A stretch of DNA of 64,000 bases from Chryseobacterium ginsenosidimutans (lineage in GTDB: Bacteria > Bacteroidota > Bacteroidia > Flavobacteriales > Weeksellaceae). Shown one piece after another: positions 1 to 8,872 of the stretch; the stretch's first letter is position 1, and every line of letters begins with the position of its first letter. The notes beneath the pieces are model-generated. The model saw only the letters and a list, made by a program, of their open reading frames with translations. It was not told the DNA's origin and did no database searches. The stretch covers positions 620,001-684,000 of the forward strand of contig NZ_JANUCO010000001.1 in the NCBI RefSeq assembly GCF_024807225.1. Reading direction: 5' to 3'. Position numbers and translations under genes: made by a program.

Positions 1-1041
1 TTTCTGATTTTAGTTTTTGTTTTATTGACGCAGCTTTTATGGTCTCAAAAAATCGCTGAAGGAAATGTAGTCACGACTTACATCACTGCCAAAACCTTAC
101 AAAATAAAGCCGGCGAAAATCCCAGACGAAGAGTTTCGGTTTATCTTCCGCCCGATTATGACAAATCGTCAAAAAAATATCCTGTCATTTATTATTTGCA
201 CGGCTTTTTCTGGAGCGATAGTTTGTTGGTAAACAGTGATAAAATCAATCATATTATTGATCGCGCAATTAATTCAAAAAAGATAAAACCGATGATTGTA
301 GTAATGCCGAATGAAAGTACGGTTTTCAAAGGAAGTTTTTATGCCAATTCAAAATCCTCCGGAAACTGGTCAGATTTCACTTCAATTGAACTCGTCAATT
401 TTATAGATAAAAACTACAGAACAATCGCCAACAAAGACAGTCGCGGAATTTCAGGACATTCCATGGGCGGAAATGGAGCATTGCGAAATGCTTTTCTTCA
501 TCCCGAAGTTTTTTCGTCGGTTTATGCTTTGTCTCCCGGAATTCTGGATGCTCAGTATTTTGCTTTAACAGAAATAGATTCATATAAAAATGTGGAAAAG
601 ATTAAGGAAGTAAAAGACCTTTCAAAACCTGAAAATGCAGGAGCCAATATCATTTTTGCCATCGCAAGAGCCTATAACGGAAATGAAAATAAACCTCCGT
701 TTTTTGCAGATTTACCCTTTTCTTTTGAAGGTAATGAATTAAAAATAAATGCTTCAGTTGCAGAAGAATTGAAGAGAAATTCGACTTCAGAATTGGTTTT
801 TTCTCAATATGAAAACATTAAAAAACTAAAGGCAATAAAATTCGATTGGGGAAGAAATGACGAACTGAAACATATTCCGCCAAGCTGTATGAATTTAAGC
901 AAAAACCTTGAAATGTTGAAAATAAAGCATGAAGCTGAAGAGTATATCGGAACACACGGAAGCGAAGTCAGCAAAGAAAACGGAAGAATAGAAAACCAAA
1001 TGCTGCCATTTTTCAATGACCATTTAAAGTTTGAGGAATAA
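1..1041 (+). CDS. Secreted alpha/beta-hydrolase esterase (5' end outside window)
   Basis: Putative esterase of the esterase D / PF00756 type. The reading frame is open from base 1 and the first codons encode a hydrophobic run ending in LLWSQ, which reads as the end of a signal peptide, so the true start lies left of the window and the TTG at 25 is not the start. An oxyanion-type HGFFWSD segment is followed by the nucleophile elbow GHSMGG. Asp and His candidates lie near the C terminus (WGRND and GTHGSE). The protein is probably periplasmic or outer-membrane associated and its substrate is unknown. The next gene, truC, begins 25 bases after the stop with its own promoter box inside this gene's end. 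Confidence 0.85.
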   Translation, partial: FLILVFVLLTQLLWSQKIAEGNVVTTYITAKTLQNKAGENPRRRVSVYLPPDYDKSSKKYPVIYYLHGFFWSDSLLVNSDKINHIIDRAINSKKIKPMIVVMPNESTVFKGSFYANSKSSGNWSDFTSIELVNFIDKNYRTIANKDSRGISGHSMGGNGALRNAFLHPEVFSSVYALSPGILDAQYFALTEIDSYKNVEKIKEVKDLSKPENAGANIIFAIARAYNGNENKPPFFADLPFSFEGNELKINASVAEELKRNSTSELVFSQYENIKKLKAIKFDWGRNDELKHIPPSCMNLSKNLEMLKIKHEAEEYIGTHGSEVSKENGRIENQMLPFFNDHLKFEE

Positions 1042-1062
1042 GGATAAAAACCTCTACTTTTG
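1030..1062 (+). promoter_or_regulatory. Promoter of truC
   Basis: TTTG (1030-1033), a 21-base spacer and TACTTTTG (1055-1062) match the Bacteroidota -33/-7 pattern TTTG...TAnnTTTG. The -7 box ends only 4 bases before the ATG at 1067, so the transcript is probably leaderless or nearly so. The -33 element overlaps the stop region of the upstream esterase gene. Confidence 0.65.
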
Positions 1063-1066
1063 TCCC

Positions 1067-1762
1067 ATGTTAGAAATCCTTTATCGCGACGAACATCTTA
1101 TTGCCATTAATAAACCAAGCGGATTGTTGGTTCATAAATCTTTTTATTCCGGAGAAGCCGATACGTATGCTATTCAGGAATTGAGAAAGCAAATTGGGCA
1201 AAAAGTTTATCCTGTACATCGGTTAGACCGAAAAACTTCGGGTGTTTTGTTGTTCACTTTAGATAAAGAAACCTTGAGAACGATGAGCGATCAGTTTGCA
1301 TCACGAGAAGTTGAAAAGAAATATATAGCGATTCTACGAGGCTGGGCGAAAGAGGAAGAAACCATCGATTATGATCTGGTTAATGAAAACGAAGTCAAGC
1401 AAAACGCGATTACATATTATCATCGTTTACAGACTTCGGAAATAAAGTTGCCTTTTTTAAAACATCAAACTTCAAGATATTGTTTAGTTGAAGCCATTCC
1501 TAAAACAGGAAGATTTCATCAGTTGAGAAAGCATTTTAAGCATATTTTACATCCGATTTTAGGCTGTCGTAAACACGGTTGCAACAAGCAGAATAAGTTG
1601 TGGCTGGAAACCTTTGAGATAACAAAAATGACGCTTCACGCTCATCAATTGATTTTTAATCATCCTATTTCTAACGAAAGGATTACGGTAAATGCCACTA
1701 TAGATGATGAATTCAAAAGAGTAGGAGACATTTTGAATTTCGATTTGAGTTCGTATTCGTAG
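1067..1762 (+). CDS. truC: tRNA pseudouridine(65) synthase TruC-like
   Basis: RluA-family pseudouridine synthase, closest in pattern to TruC, which makes pseudouridine at position 65 of some tRNAs. The catalytic loop HRLDRKTSGVLL contains the conserved Asp, and GRFHQLRKHFKHILHPILG matches the C-terminal family motif. The KHGCNKQNK segment is also TruC-like. Length is 231 residues with no S4 domain, as expected for this branch. I chose the ATG at 1067, where MLEILYRDEHLIAINKPSG starts the fold. An upstream in-frame TTG at 1031 overlaps the esterase and the promoter and is rejected. The gene is probably transcribed alone. Confidence 0.88.
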   Translation: MLEILYRDEHLIAINKPSGLLVHKSFYSGEADTYAIQELRKQIGQKVYPVHRLDRKTSGVLLFTLDKETLRTMSDQFASREVEKKYIAILRGWAKEEETIDYDLVNENEVKQNAITYYHRLQTSEIKLPFLKHQTSRYCLVEAIPKTGRFHQLRKHFKHILHPILGCRKHGCNKQNKLWLETFEITKMTLHAHQLIFNHPISNERITVNATIDDEFKRVGDILNFDLSSYS

Positions 1763-1785
1763 GTTTTAGATTTTTATTACCATAA

Positions 1786-1874
1786 AGTTTGTCATCCTGG
1801 AAGGATCTAAGCATAGTGTTAGAAAATCAGATAAAAGATTCGAGTTTAGATTCCTACGGAAGGACAAATTTTGT
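1786..1874. repeat. Dispersed palindromic repeat, family A
   Basis: About 85 bp with imperfect inverted ends. The left end reads TTGTCATCCTGGAAGGATCT. The reverse complement of the right end reads TTGTCCTTCCGTAGGAATCT. Related copies or halves lie near 10095, 13905 and 54149, always intergenic. Confidence 0.6.
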
Positions 1875-1908
1875 GGTTATTTCATAATGTTGAAATAAAT
1901 GACTATGA

Positions 1909-1980
1909 CCTAGCCCCGATTGAAATGAAAATCCTTTTTTGCAAAAAAAGATTGCAATGGAAAGCGGGAAAAAGCTTCAA
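1909..1980. repeat. Intergenic hairpin element
   Basis: A TAGCCCCGATT start pairs weakly with an AAGCGGGAA end, and an inner near-palindrome (about 1930-1953) forms a T-run/A-run stem. From memory, similar TAGCCCCGAT...AGCGGGA elements are common between Chryseobacterium genes. I cannot confirm that here. No coding potential is seen. Confidence 0.45.
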
Positions 1981-2000
1981 ATAAAATCTGAAAATTTTAA

Positions 2001-2161
2001 TTTAAACGCAAAAATTTAATTTTCTTACACTGCTGATTTTAGAGGGCAAAGGCAGATAAATTTGCCTCGCGAAGCTTGGAAATATAGCTTCATCAAATCA
2101 ACTTGTTGATTCTTCTTTGCTCACTTGAATGTATATTTAAAAATAAAATCTTTGCGTTAAA
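2001..2161. mobile_element. Candidate MITE-like element (161 bp)
   Basis: Two imperfect 24-bp inverted termini face each other. The left is at 2001-2024 (contains TTTAAACGCAAAAATTTAA). The right is at 2138-2161 (its complement contains TTTAACGCAAAGATTTTA). The 113-bp interior has no open reading frame but has local inverted repeats. This resembles a non-autonomous miniature element. No target-site duplication is obvious. Together with the repeats on either side, it accounts for most of the 536-bp gap between truC and pyrD. Confidence 0.45.
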
Positions 2162-2275
2162 AAATATCTCGCTGATTTTACAGATTACGCAGATTTTTGT
2201 GTATCATAGATGCTGTTTATAAAACATTTTTTCATAAAATATCACATGTTAACCAAAGATTAATTTTAAATTGAT

Positions 2276-2283
2276 TATTTTTG
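2276..2283 (+). promoter_or_regulatory. -7 box of pyrD
   Basis: TATTTTTG matches TAnnTTTG and ends 15 bases before the pyrD ATG. No convincing -33 element is seen. Confidence 0.5.
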
Positions 2284-2298
2284 TAAAACTTTTTTTCA

Positions 2299-3336
2299 AT
2301 GTACAAAAGTATCATTAGACCTATTCTTTTCAAGTTTGATCCTGAAGAAGTTCATCATTTTACATTTTCAATGCTCAAAAATTTTGGATTTCTTACTCAA
2401 TTATTTTTCCCAAAAACTATTGAAGACAGACGTCTGGAAAGAGAAGTTTTCGGATTAAAATTTAAAAATCCCGTAGGATTGGCTGCAGGTTTCGATAAAA
2501 ATGCAGTGTTGTTCAATGAATTGGGAGATTTAGGTTTCGGATTTGTAGAAATAGGAACGGTAACTCCAAAAGCTCAAGAAGGAAATCCTAAGAAAAGATT
2601 GTTCCGTCTGATAGAAGATGGCGGAATTATCAACAGAATGGGTTTTAACAACGACGGTCTTGAAGCTGTGATCGAAAAACTGAAAGGCAATAAAGGAAAA
2701 ATAATCATCGGTGGAAACATCGGAAAAAATACAGATACAAGTCCGGAAAATTATACGCAGGATTATCTGGATTGTTTTGAAGGGCTGCATTCTCACGTAG
2801 ATTATTTCGTGTTGAATGTAAGCTGTCCGAATGTAGGAAGCCACGCCAAACTGGAAGATGTAGAATATCTTCGCGAGCTGATTACAGAAGTAAAGAAAAT
2901 CAATCAGTCAAAATCTGTACAGAAACCCATTTTATTGAAAATCGCTCCTGATTTAAACAATCAGCAATTGGACGAAATTATTGATCTGATTGCAGAAACA
3001 AAAATTGACGGAATTGTGGTTTCGAATACATCGGTTAACAGAGAAGGTTTGAAAACGTCTCCTGAAGTTTTAGCAGAAATAGGAAACGGCGGTTTAAGCG
3101 GAAAACCTATTCGTGAGAGAAGTACAAAAATGATCAAATATCTTTCTGACAAAAGCAACAGAGCTTTCCCGATCATCGGAGTTGGTGGAATTCATTCTGC
3201 AAAAGATGCTATCGAGAAACTGGATGCAGGAGCAAGTTTAATCCAATTATATACAGGTTTCATCTACGAAGGTCCGGAATTGATCAATGAAATTAATAAA
3301 GAGCTTTTGAAAAGAGCAAGCAGATTGCCGAGATAA
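2299..3336 (+). CDS. pyrD: Dihydroorotate dehydrogenase (class 2, quinone type)
   Basis: Oxidises dihydroorotate to orotate in pyrimidine synthesis, using FMN and membrane quinone. At 345 residues with an N-terminal helical extension (residues 1-40), it has class 2 architecture. FMN and substrate motifs are visible: GLAAGFDKN (60-68), GTVTP, RMGFNNDG (113-120), GGNIGKN, LNVSCPNVG (172-180), KIAPDL and GVGGI. The catalytic base position holds Cys176 where E. coli class 2 has Ser175. Cys is the class 1 residue, so this enzyme is a mixed case. It sits alone between a -7 box and a strong terminator. Confidence 0.95.
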   Translation: MYKSIIRPILFKFDPEEVHHFTFSMLKNFGFLTQLFFPKTIEDRRLEREVFGLKFKNPVGLAAGFDKNAVLFNELGDLGFGFVEIGTVTPKAQEGNPKKRLFRLIEDGGIINRMGFNNDGLEAVIEKLKGNKGKIIIGGNIGKNTDTSPENYTQDYLDCFEGLHSHVDYFVLNVSCPNVGSHAKLEDVEYLRELITEVKKINQSKSVQKPILLKIAPDLNNQQLDEIIDLIAETKIDGIVVSNTSVNREGLKTSPEVLAEIGNGGLSGKPIRERSTKMIKYLSDKSNRAFPIIGVGGIHSAKDAIEKLDAGASLIQLYTGFIYEGPELINEINKELLKRASRLPR

Positions 3337-3352
3337 ACAAAAAATATAAAGA

Positions 3353-3378
3353 AAAGAGAGTTTTTAAGCTCTCTTTTT
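3353..3378. terminator. Terminator between pyrD and the convergent gene
   Basis: An AAAGAGAG / CTCTCTTT stem is followed by a T-run. A-rich sequence on the other side makes it plausibly bidirectional for the convergent gene ending at 3381. Confidence 0.75.
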
Positions 3379-3380
3379 TG

Positions 3381-4268
3381 TTACCTTGATTTTGTAATGG
3401 TTGCATTTTTCACATCAACCGTGAAACTATAAGCCGGAGAAACGGATGACTTTTTTACATTGAATTTTAAAATTTTTGATTCTTTCGATCTTGTTGAGGT
3501 TGTATCATAAATATTCTCAATACAGCTTTCTGTAAGGAAATCTTCATGACTTTTAAAATTCCAGTCGTTGGTAAAATAAAGAATTCTGTAGCCTTTTTCG
3601 CCGTCGCTTGCGCCGCACATTCCGCAGAAATTAAAGTTGGAAACCTCTTTGAAGTATAGTAAAATTCGATTTCCGGATTTATCCGAAGCGTAAGAAATCA
3701 GTTCGTTTCCACCAATAGGATTAATAAAATCATACGTATTTATTTTTTTGTTATTCGGCAAAATAAGATAATTATTATAACGATAAATCCTGCTGTCTTT
3801 TGTATATAATTTTGAAGAGTATTTTTTATTTCCAATACTCACGCTTCCTGCAACTTCTTTTTTATTTCCATATTCTCCATCGAAAATTAAAGTTTCTTTT
3901 GGTTGTAAAGGTTTCACGAGGCTGTCAATTTTTTCTATTAATTGAAGGCTTGTAATATTTTTATGTAATATTTTTGAATTTTTATCTTGTTGATTTCCAA
4001 AATTATAAAGATATAAATTAGCCAAATCATAAACTCCGGTCAATGGAATTTTCTTTTTGTATTTATCATAATAATACCAACCTTTTACAAAATGCTGATA
4101 TTGATTGCAATCGATAATTCCGTCAAAATTAAGTTGCATGGTGATAGGATTTCCGGCGATTTCTCCCTTAAAAATCTGTGAAGAATCGGTTACTTTCTTA
4201 AGCTCAACTTTTTGACAGAGAAAAAAGGTTATGCTTAAAGAAAATAATAAAATAAAGAGTTTTTTCAT
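3381..4268 (-). CDS. Secreted protein of unknown function
   Basis: I do not recognise this 295-residue protein. It begins with a signal peptide (MKKLFILLFSLSITFFLCQ). Cys18 sits close to a lipobox position, so it could also be a lipoprotein. The rest is polar and rich in Lys, Asn and Tyr, with no catalytic motif visible; a CGMCG segment lies in the C-terminal third. It starts 27 bases after the DUF445 gene and is likely its operon partner. It is convergent with pyrD across a shared terminator. Confidence 0.7.
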   Translation of the reverse strand: MKKLFILLFSLSITFFLCQKVELKKVTDSSQIFKGEIAGNPITMQLNFDGIIDCNQYQHFVKGWYYYDKYKKKIPLTGVYDLANLYLYNFGNQQDKNSKILHKNITSLQLIEKIDSLVKPLQPKETLIFDGEYGNKKEVAGSVSIGNKKYSSKLYTKDSRIYRYNNYLILPNNKKINTYDFINPIGGNELISYASDKSGNRILLYFKEVSNFNFCGMCGASDGEKGYRILYFTNDWNFKSHEDFLTESCIENIYDTTSTRSKESKILKFNVKKSSVSPAYSFTVDVKNATITKSR

Positions 4269-4295
4269 GGTTTGATTTGGTTGTAGTTTAGTTTT

Positions 4296-5540
4296 TTAAA
4301 GGAAAAAGTTGGCGATCGTATAAATAATCAATCCTACCAATCCGCCGACCAAAGTTCCGTTGACGCGGATGAATTGCAGATCTTTTCCGACTTCGAGTTC
4401 CAGTTTTTCGCTGAGTTCTTTTCCTTGCCAGTTTCCGACGGTTGAACTGATGAGGTCGCCGAATTGATGGGTGTTTTTAAGAATATATTTATAAGCCGTT
4501 ACGCGAACCCAATGATCGATTTTATTCTGAAAATTTTCGTCGGTTTTTAAATTTTCTGAAAATTCGTTCAGGTTTTTAGATAAATAATTTTTTAATGAAG
4601 ATTGATCTTCCTGCAATTCTTTTTTCAACGTATTTTTAATAGAAATCCAGATGTCATTGGAATATTCTTCGAGTTTATCACCTTTTAAAAGATCGTTTTT
4701 AATGGTTTTAAATTCATCATTCCATTTCGGATCTTCTTTTAAATCAATTGAAAATTCATGAATTTTTTTGGTAATTAAATTTCTGATTTCGTGTTGAGAA
4801 TCTTCTTCAATCTCTTTGAAAAAATCTGCAAGTCCGCTCGCAATTTTATCTGCAATTTTATTGTCCACAAAAGAAGGAATGAAAGTATAACTCCCTTTTT
4901 TCACACGGTCTTTTATCATTTCTTCATTTTCAGTAACATAATTTTTTATCTGTGCTGAAAGATTCGTGATGATTTTCTGATGATCGTTTTTTTCTAAAAT
5001 ATAACCGATTCCGTTTCCTACGATTTTATTAAGTTGAATATTATCAGTCATTTCAGAGACTTTTTTGCTGATAAAATTGCTTACCTCAGAATCATCGAGC
5101 TTGTTTAAAATATCTAAAACAATATCCGAAAGATTTTTAATTAAAACTTCCTGATTCTTCTCTTTTCCCAGCCATTCACCAACAAAGCCCGAAATTTTCA
5201 GCTTTTGAATATAAGGTCGGATATTTTGAGGCGAAAGAAAATTACTCACCACAAAACTTCCCAAATTATCACCGAGTCTTTGTTTGCTGTTTTCAATTAA
5301 GTTTGTGTGAGGAATCGGTAGCCCGAGCGGATGTCGGAACAAAGCCGTCACCGCAAACCAGTCTGCCAAAGCACCGACCATCGCCGCTTCAGAAAAGGCA
5401 CGGACATATCCCATCCAATGAGAATCGTTGTTTTTTTGTAAGATTGTCGTAATAATAAAAATCACCGCCATCAAAACAAATAATCCTGTGGCAAATGCTT
5501 TATATTTTCTTAACTGTTTTCTTTTTGCTTCATCATTCAT
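4296..5540 (-). CDS. DUF445 family inner-membrane protein
   Basis: A 414-residue DUF445 (YjiN/YheB-like) protein. The N-terminal hydrophobic helix (about 14-31) is followed by the family-typical stretch AAMVGALADWFAVTALFRHP, and IPHTNLIENSKQRLGDNL is also diagnostic. The long middle is charged and helical. A C-terminal membrane helix (GTLVGGLVGLIIYTIANFF) closes the protein. The molecular role of the family is not established. It is transcribed with the downstream secreted protein from a -7 box 5 bases before its ATG. Confidence 0.85.
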   Translation of the reverse strand: MNDEAKRKQLRKYKAFATGLFVLMAVIFIITTILQKNNDSHWMGYVRAFSEAAMVGALADWFAVTALFRHPLGLPIPHTNLIENSKQRLGDNLGSFVVSNFLSPQNIRPYIQKLKISGFVGEWLGKEKNQEVLIKNLSDIVLDILNKLDDSEVSNFISKKVSEMTDNIQLNKIVGNGIGYILEKNDHQKIITNLSAQIKNYVTENEEMIKDRVKKGSYTFIPSFVDNKIADKIASGLADFFKEIEEDSQHEIRNLITKKIHEFSIDLKEDPKWNDEFKTIKNDLLKGDKLEEYSNDIWISIKNTLKKELQEDQSSLKNYLSKNLNEFSENLKTDENFQNKIDHWVRVTAYKYILKNTHQFGDLISSTVGNWQGKELSEKLELEVGKDLQFIRVNGTLVGGLVGLIIYTIANFFL

Positions 5541-5545
5541 ATTCT

Positions 5546-5553
5546 CAAATTTA
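5546..5553 (-). promoter_or_regulatory. -7 box of the DUF445 gene
   Basis: On the minus strand TAAATTTG ends 5 bases before the ATG, which predicts an almost leaderless mRNA. Confidence 0.55.
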
Positions 5554-5668
5554 GTAATGAAATTGATATGTTGACAACTTATTTACATCAAAAAACAATC
5601 CATATTACAGAAAAAATGTATTATACAAAAATGCGGAAATGTATTCTGCATTTTATTATCAATAGTAT

Positions 5669-7406
5669 TTATAAAATAAGTCTTACACCTCCCAAATCCT
5701 CAACTCTGTGGCTAAAACGTTCTCCTGGTGAAGAAATGAACATGAAGTTTTTAGGAATGTTCCAACGGATGCTAAGTTCATCAACTTTTTGAGGAGTAAA
5801 TTGTCCTTCTTCAATGATGTATTCCATATCCACCTCCGGATAAGCCCGGTCCAGCGCGTCAAAATCAGAAAGAAATTGATGGGTAGGATTTTGATATTCT
5901 TCCAACACAGAGACGATTTTTATTCTGTTGGTCACTTCATTTTCATGAAGATACATCATTACTTTATTGAGGGTAGAAATATCATCCCCTTTAGAGAAAA
6001 ATACAAATTGCTGCTCGGTAAGCCTGTTGATAGAGAGATTTAAAGACCTTTCGCCTTTAATGATATGCTTTCTGTAGCTTTTTTTGGTAGACTTGAGTAT
6101 TTTAGCGATAAAAAACATGATGTCTTTTCTTCCCAACATTGCCGTAACGATTAATATGGAAGGAAAGAAATAGGTGAGAAATGTAAGGAGATAAGCTGGT
6201 TTGGTTTTAATATTTCCGTAAATAGCGACGATTACAGCAATTAAAGCTATCAAAACTGAAATGGGTGACGCATACTCCGGTCTGGGAAGTCGGGCACGAC
6301 GTATTTTCAATAAGATATTTCCAATGGCAAAAAAAGCCATGACGGTAAGAAAAGAGAGCGCATAAACTCCTGCTAAAGGTCCGATTTCTCCATTGGTAAC
6401 CAACAGAACCGATACACACAGCAAAAAGAATAATATTAAAATTCTATACGTACTTCCTTTTTTGTTTTCTTTTAAAAAATAATTAGGAAGAATCCTGTCC
6501 AGCGTCATTCTTTTTATCAAGCCGTTTACTCCGACAAAAGAGGTAAGAACAGCTCCACTTAAAACTAATACAGCGTTTACAGAAATAATTGTTGCCAATA
6601 TTTTTCCGCCAGTAAGTTTCTGCCATATGAGAGAGGAATGAGTTTTTGTATTCACTCACTTCAGAAAGCGGCATGATTCCTATTGCTAAAATAGCCATTA
6701 AAGGATTAAGCACTGAAACGGCGATCCACATATTTTTCAAAGTTTTTGGGAAAACTCCGGGTTTTTGTTCTTCCACGAAATTGGCAGAACTTTCAAATCC
6801 TGAAATTCCAAGCATTGCCGCACTGAATCCTAATATTAATGCTTTAAAAATTCCTCCGCTTTGTAAAGGCATATGCCAGTTTTGAATGAAGAAATCAACC
6901 CCGTGATTTACTATAAAAATGCCACAGAAAATAATGAGAACAAGCATACATGTTATATGCAAAATAAAGATAATTAAAGCTACAATAGCACTTTCTGAAA
7001 TTCCCTGTACAGTAAGTAATAAAAACAATAATAACAAACCAAGAGTAGCCAGAACGACATTGAAACTCGGAAAAATATGATGTAAATAATGCATCCCTTC
7101 AGATGCCGAGATTACTGCGGTTGCCATATAAGATAATATAGTAAGAGTGGCTGCAATGGCAGCATTGTTTTTGGAAGACGAATTAAGGAGAACGTTATAA
7201 GCTCCGCCATTCAAAGGAAGCGCGCCGACAACTTCACTATATATTTTCCTGAATAAAAAAAGAGTTCCAGCTACCATGAGCAGCGAAATCCATGCATATT
7301 GTCCGGCAACTCCTATGGTAAGTGCAGACACATATAAAACGGATGAGGTAATATCATTTCCACAAATAGCCGTTGCGTTCCATTCGCCAAGTTTCTTGTG
7401 AGACAT
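5669..7406 (-). pseudogene. APC-family amino-acid permease, split by a +1 frameshift
   Basis: A membrane transporter of the amino acid-polyamine-organocation family, about 578 residues once one base is removed. The N-terminal part has the early APC signature (GNDITSSVLYVSALTIGVAG, helix 1) and multiple membrane helices. The C-terminal part continues with KLTGGKILATIISVNAVL, more helices, and a soluble tail of about 150 residues. The frames meet near 6617-6619, where GCAGAAACTT (minus) should read GCAGAACTT. Both halves are fully conserved in character, with no decay. The extra A is one of eight identical cases in the window, so a sequence error is more likely than a true pseudogene. The substrate is unknown. 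Confidence 0.8.
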
Positions 7407-7615
7407 ATCAATGTGTTTTTTTAATTAAATTTTTAATTTTTCTTTTTGCTAATGTATCATTTATAAAATATAAAGCACCTTAAAACAGAATTGTTTTACC
7501 AATGAAAGTTAATGATTTAATAGATTTTATCTAAAATGTGTTGCATAGCTATTGTTAAAAAATATTAAATTGAGTTAAACTTTACTGTTTCAACTGGTTG
7601 ATAATTATGTTTTTA

Positions 7616-7623
7616 TACATTTG
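7616..7623 (+). promoter_or_regulatory. -7 box of the L,D-transpeptidase gene
   Basis: TACATTTG matches TAnnTTTG and lies 30 bases before the ATG at 7654, in the 247-bp gap divergent from the permease. Confidence 0.55.
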
Positions 7624-7653
7624 CAGACTGAAATCTAATTAACATAATATTGA

Positions 7654-8407
7654 ATGAAGGGATTATTTAGCTTATTAGGTGCTGTATATTTAATCACAAC
7701 CTCTTTTTATCTTTCTCCTGAGAAAAAGGAAATAAAGAAGGAAAATATCTCCACCAAAAAAATTGAAAGATTAGCCGACACAAAACCTGAAAAGAATACA
7801 AGATCTTCATCAGAAGAATTATTCAAGGCGATTACGTTTGAACCGGGACATGAAACTTAACGAAGAAGTTTTCTTTAAAGCTTTAACAGGTTTTGAAAAT
7901 TTGAAGAAAGCTGGTTTGCTTAATTCGGAGTCGCATTTACTTACAGTATGTGATTTTTCTATGTCCTCGAATACGAAAAGACTTTGGGTGATTGATATGA
8001 ATGAGAAAAAAGTATTATTTAATTCTCTTGTTGCTCACGGGAAAAATACGGGTGAAGAATTTGCCACCAATTTTTCAAATACAGAGAGCTCACTTCAAAG
8101 CAGCTTAGGATTTTATATCACAGATGCTACTTATGACGGAGATAACGGATATTCTCTGAGATTATTGGGAATGGACAAAGGCTTCAACGACGCTGCATAC
8201 AAAAGAGCAGTGGTGATGCATGGAGCAGATTATGTAAGTGAAGAATTTGCAGCAATGCACAAAAGAATCGGAAGAAGTTGGGGTTGTCCTGCTATTCCGA
8301 AAGATCTTACACAACCAATTATTAACACGATAAAAGGAAGAAATTGCCTTTTTATTTACTATCCCGATCAGAATTATCTTTCTAAATCGGAATGGTTAAA
8401 AGCTTAA
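7654..8407 (+). pseudogene. Murein L,D-transpeptidase catalytic-domain protein, +1 frameshift
   Basis: A secreted peptidoglycan-linking or remodelling enzyme of the L,D-transpeptidase type (PF13645-like), 250 residues after repair. The N-terminal signal segment (MKGLFSLLGAVYLITTSFY) is followed by a Lys/Glu-rich linker. The catalytic domain has VMHGADYVSEEF and the active-site motif RSWGCPAIP with its Cys. Frame 1 stops at 7860 and the second frame continues from there. CATGAAACTTAAC at 7850-7862 should read CATGAACTTAAC (extra A within 7853-7855). The cupin gene follows 4 bases after the stop, so the two are likely co-transcribed. Confidence 0.82.
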
Positions 8408-8411
8408 TTGT

Positions 8412-8792
8412 ATGACTGATACTTCGGAGTTTATTGCTGCTGTAAGACTGAGAAATAATCCAGATGGAAAATCTACGTTTGAAATAGGGAAAATCCCTAC
8501 TTTGAAACCAATGAATACGACAACCTTCTGGATCAATAATAAAACCGAAGAATGGGAAAAAATTACACATCCTGCCCCAAGAAGGCAATATGTGGTGACG
8601 CTGAAAGGAATGATCAGATTTAAAGTAAGCGATGGATCAACATTTCTTATTGAGCCCGGAATTATTCTTCTGGCGGAAGACGTTGAAGGAGAAGGTCACA
8701 GTTGGGAAATAGTAGAAGGTGAAAAATGGGAGAGACTCTATATTCCGATTGTTGAAAATGCAGAGGATTTTTTTATTCCAAATTCGCAATAG
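8412..8792 (+). CDS. Small cupin-like protein
   Basis: A 126-residue cytoplasmic protein without signal peptide. The central part (YVVTLKGMIRFKVSDGSTFLIEPGIILLAEDVEGEGHSW) reads as a cupin barrel: a G-x-hydrophobic strand, a PG turn, and EGEGHSW in place of the second metal-binding motif. Only one His (GHSW) is clearly in a metal-ligand position, so catalysis is uncertain. The ATG follows the transpeptidase stop by 4 bases, indicating one operon, but I see no functional link between them. A terminator follows. Confidence 0.7.
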   Translation: MTDTSEFIAAVRLRNNPDGKSTFEIGKIPTLKPMNTTTFWINNKTEEWEKITHPAPRRQYVVTLKGMIRFKVSDGSTFLIEPGIILLAEDVEGEGHSWEIVEGEKWERLYIPIVENAEDFFIPNSQ

Positions 8793-8842
8793 AAAAATTC
8801 TTTCAAATTTATTTTTACTAGAATTAATTGATTTATAAATAG

Positions 8843-8872
8843 AAAAGCAGCCAAATTTTGACTGCTTTTTAT
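8843..8872. terminator. Bidirectional terminator
   Basis: AAAAGCAG(C)C / GACTGCTTTT hairpin with A-run on one side and T-run on the other, between convergent genes. It overlaps the stop codon of the minus-strand thioredoxin gene. Confidence 0.75.

Noticed and set aside
1031..1066. TTG start extending truC upstream
   Set aside because: It overlaps the esterase stop and the promoter boxes; homologous sequence starts at the ATG at 1067.
1763..2298. A small RNA or tRNA gene in the longest intergenic gap
   Set aside because: I found no cloverleaf or conserved RNA motif; the structure present is explained by dispersed inverted repeats.
6483..6655. Programmed +1 frameshift in the permease
   Set aside because: The same GAAAC lesion occurs in eight unrelated genes. 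No slippery stop or stimulatory structure is common to them, so programmed shifting is improbable.
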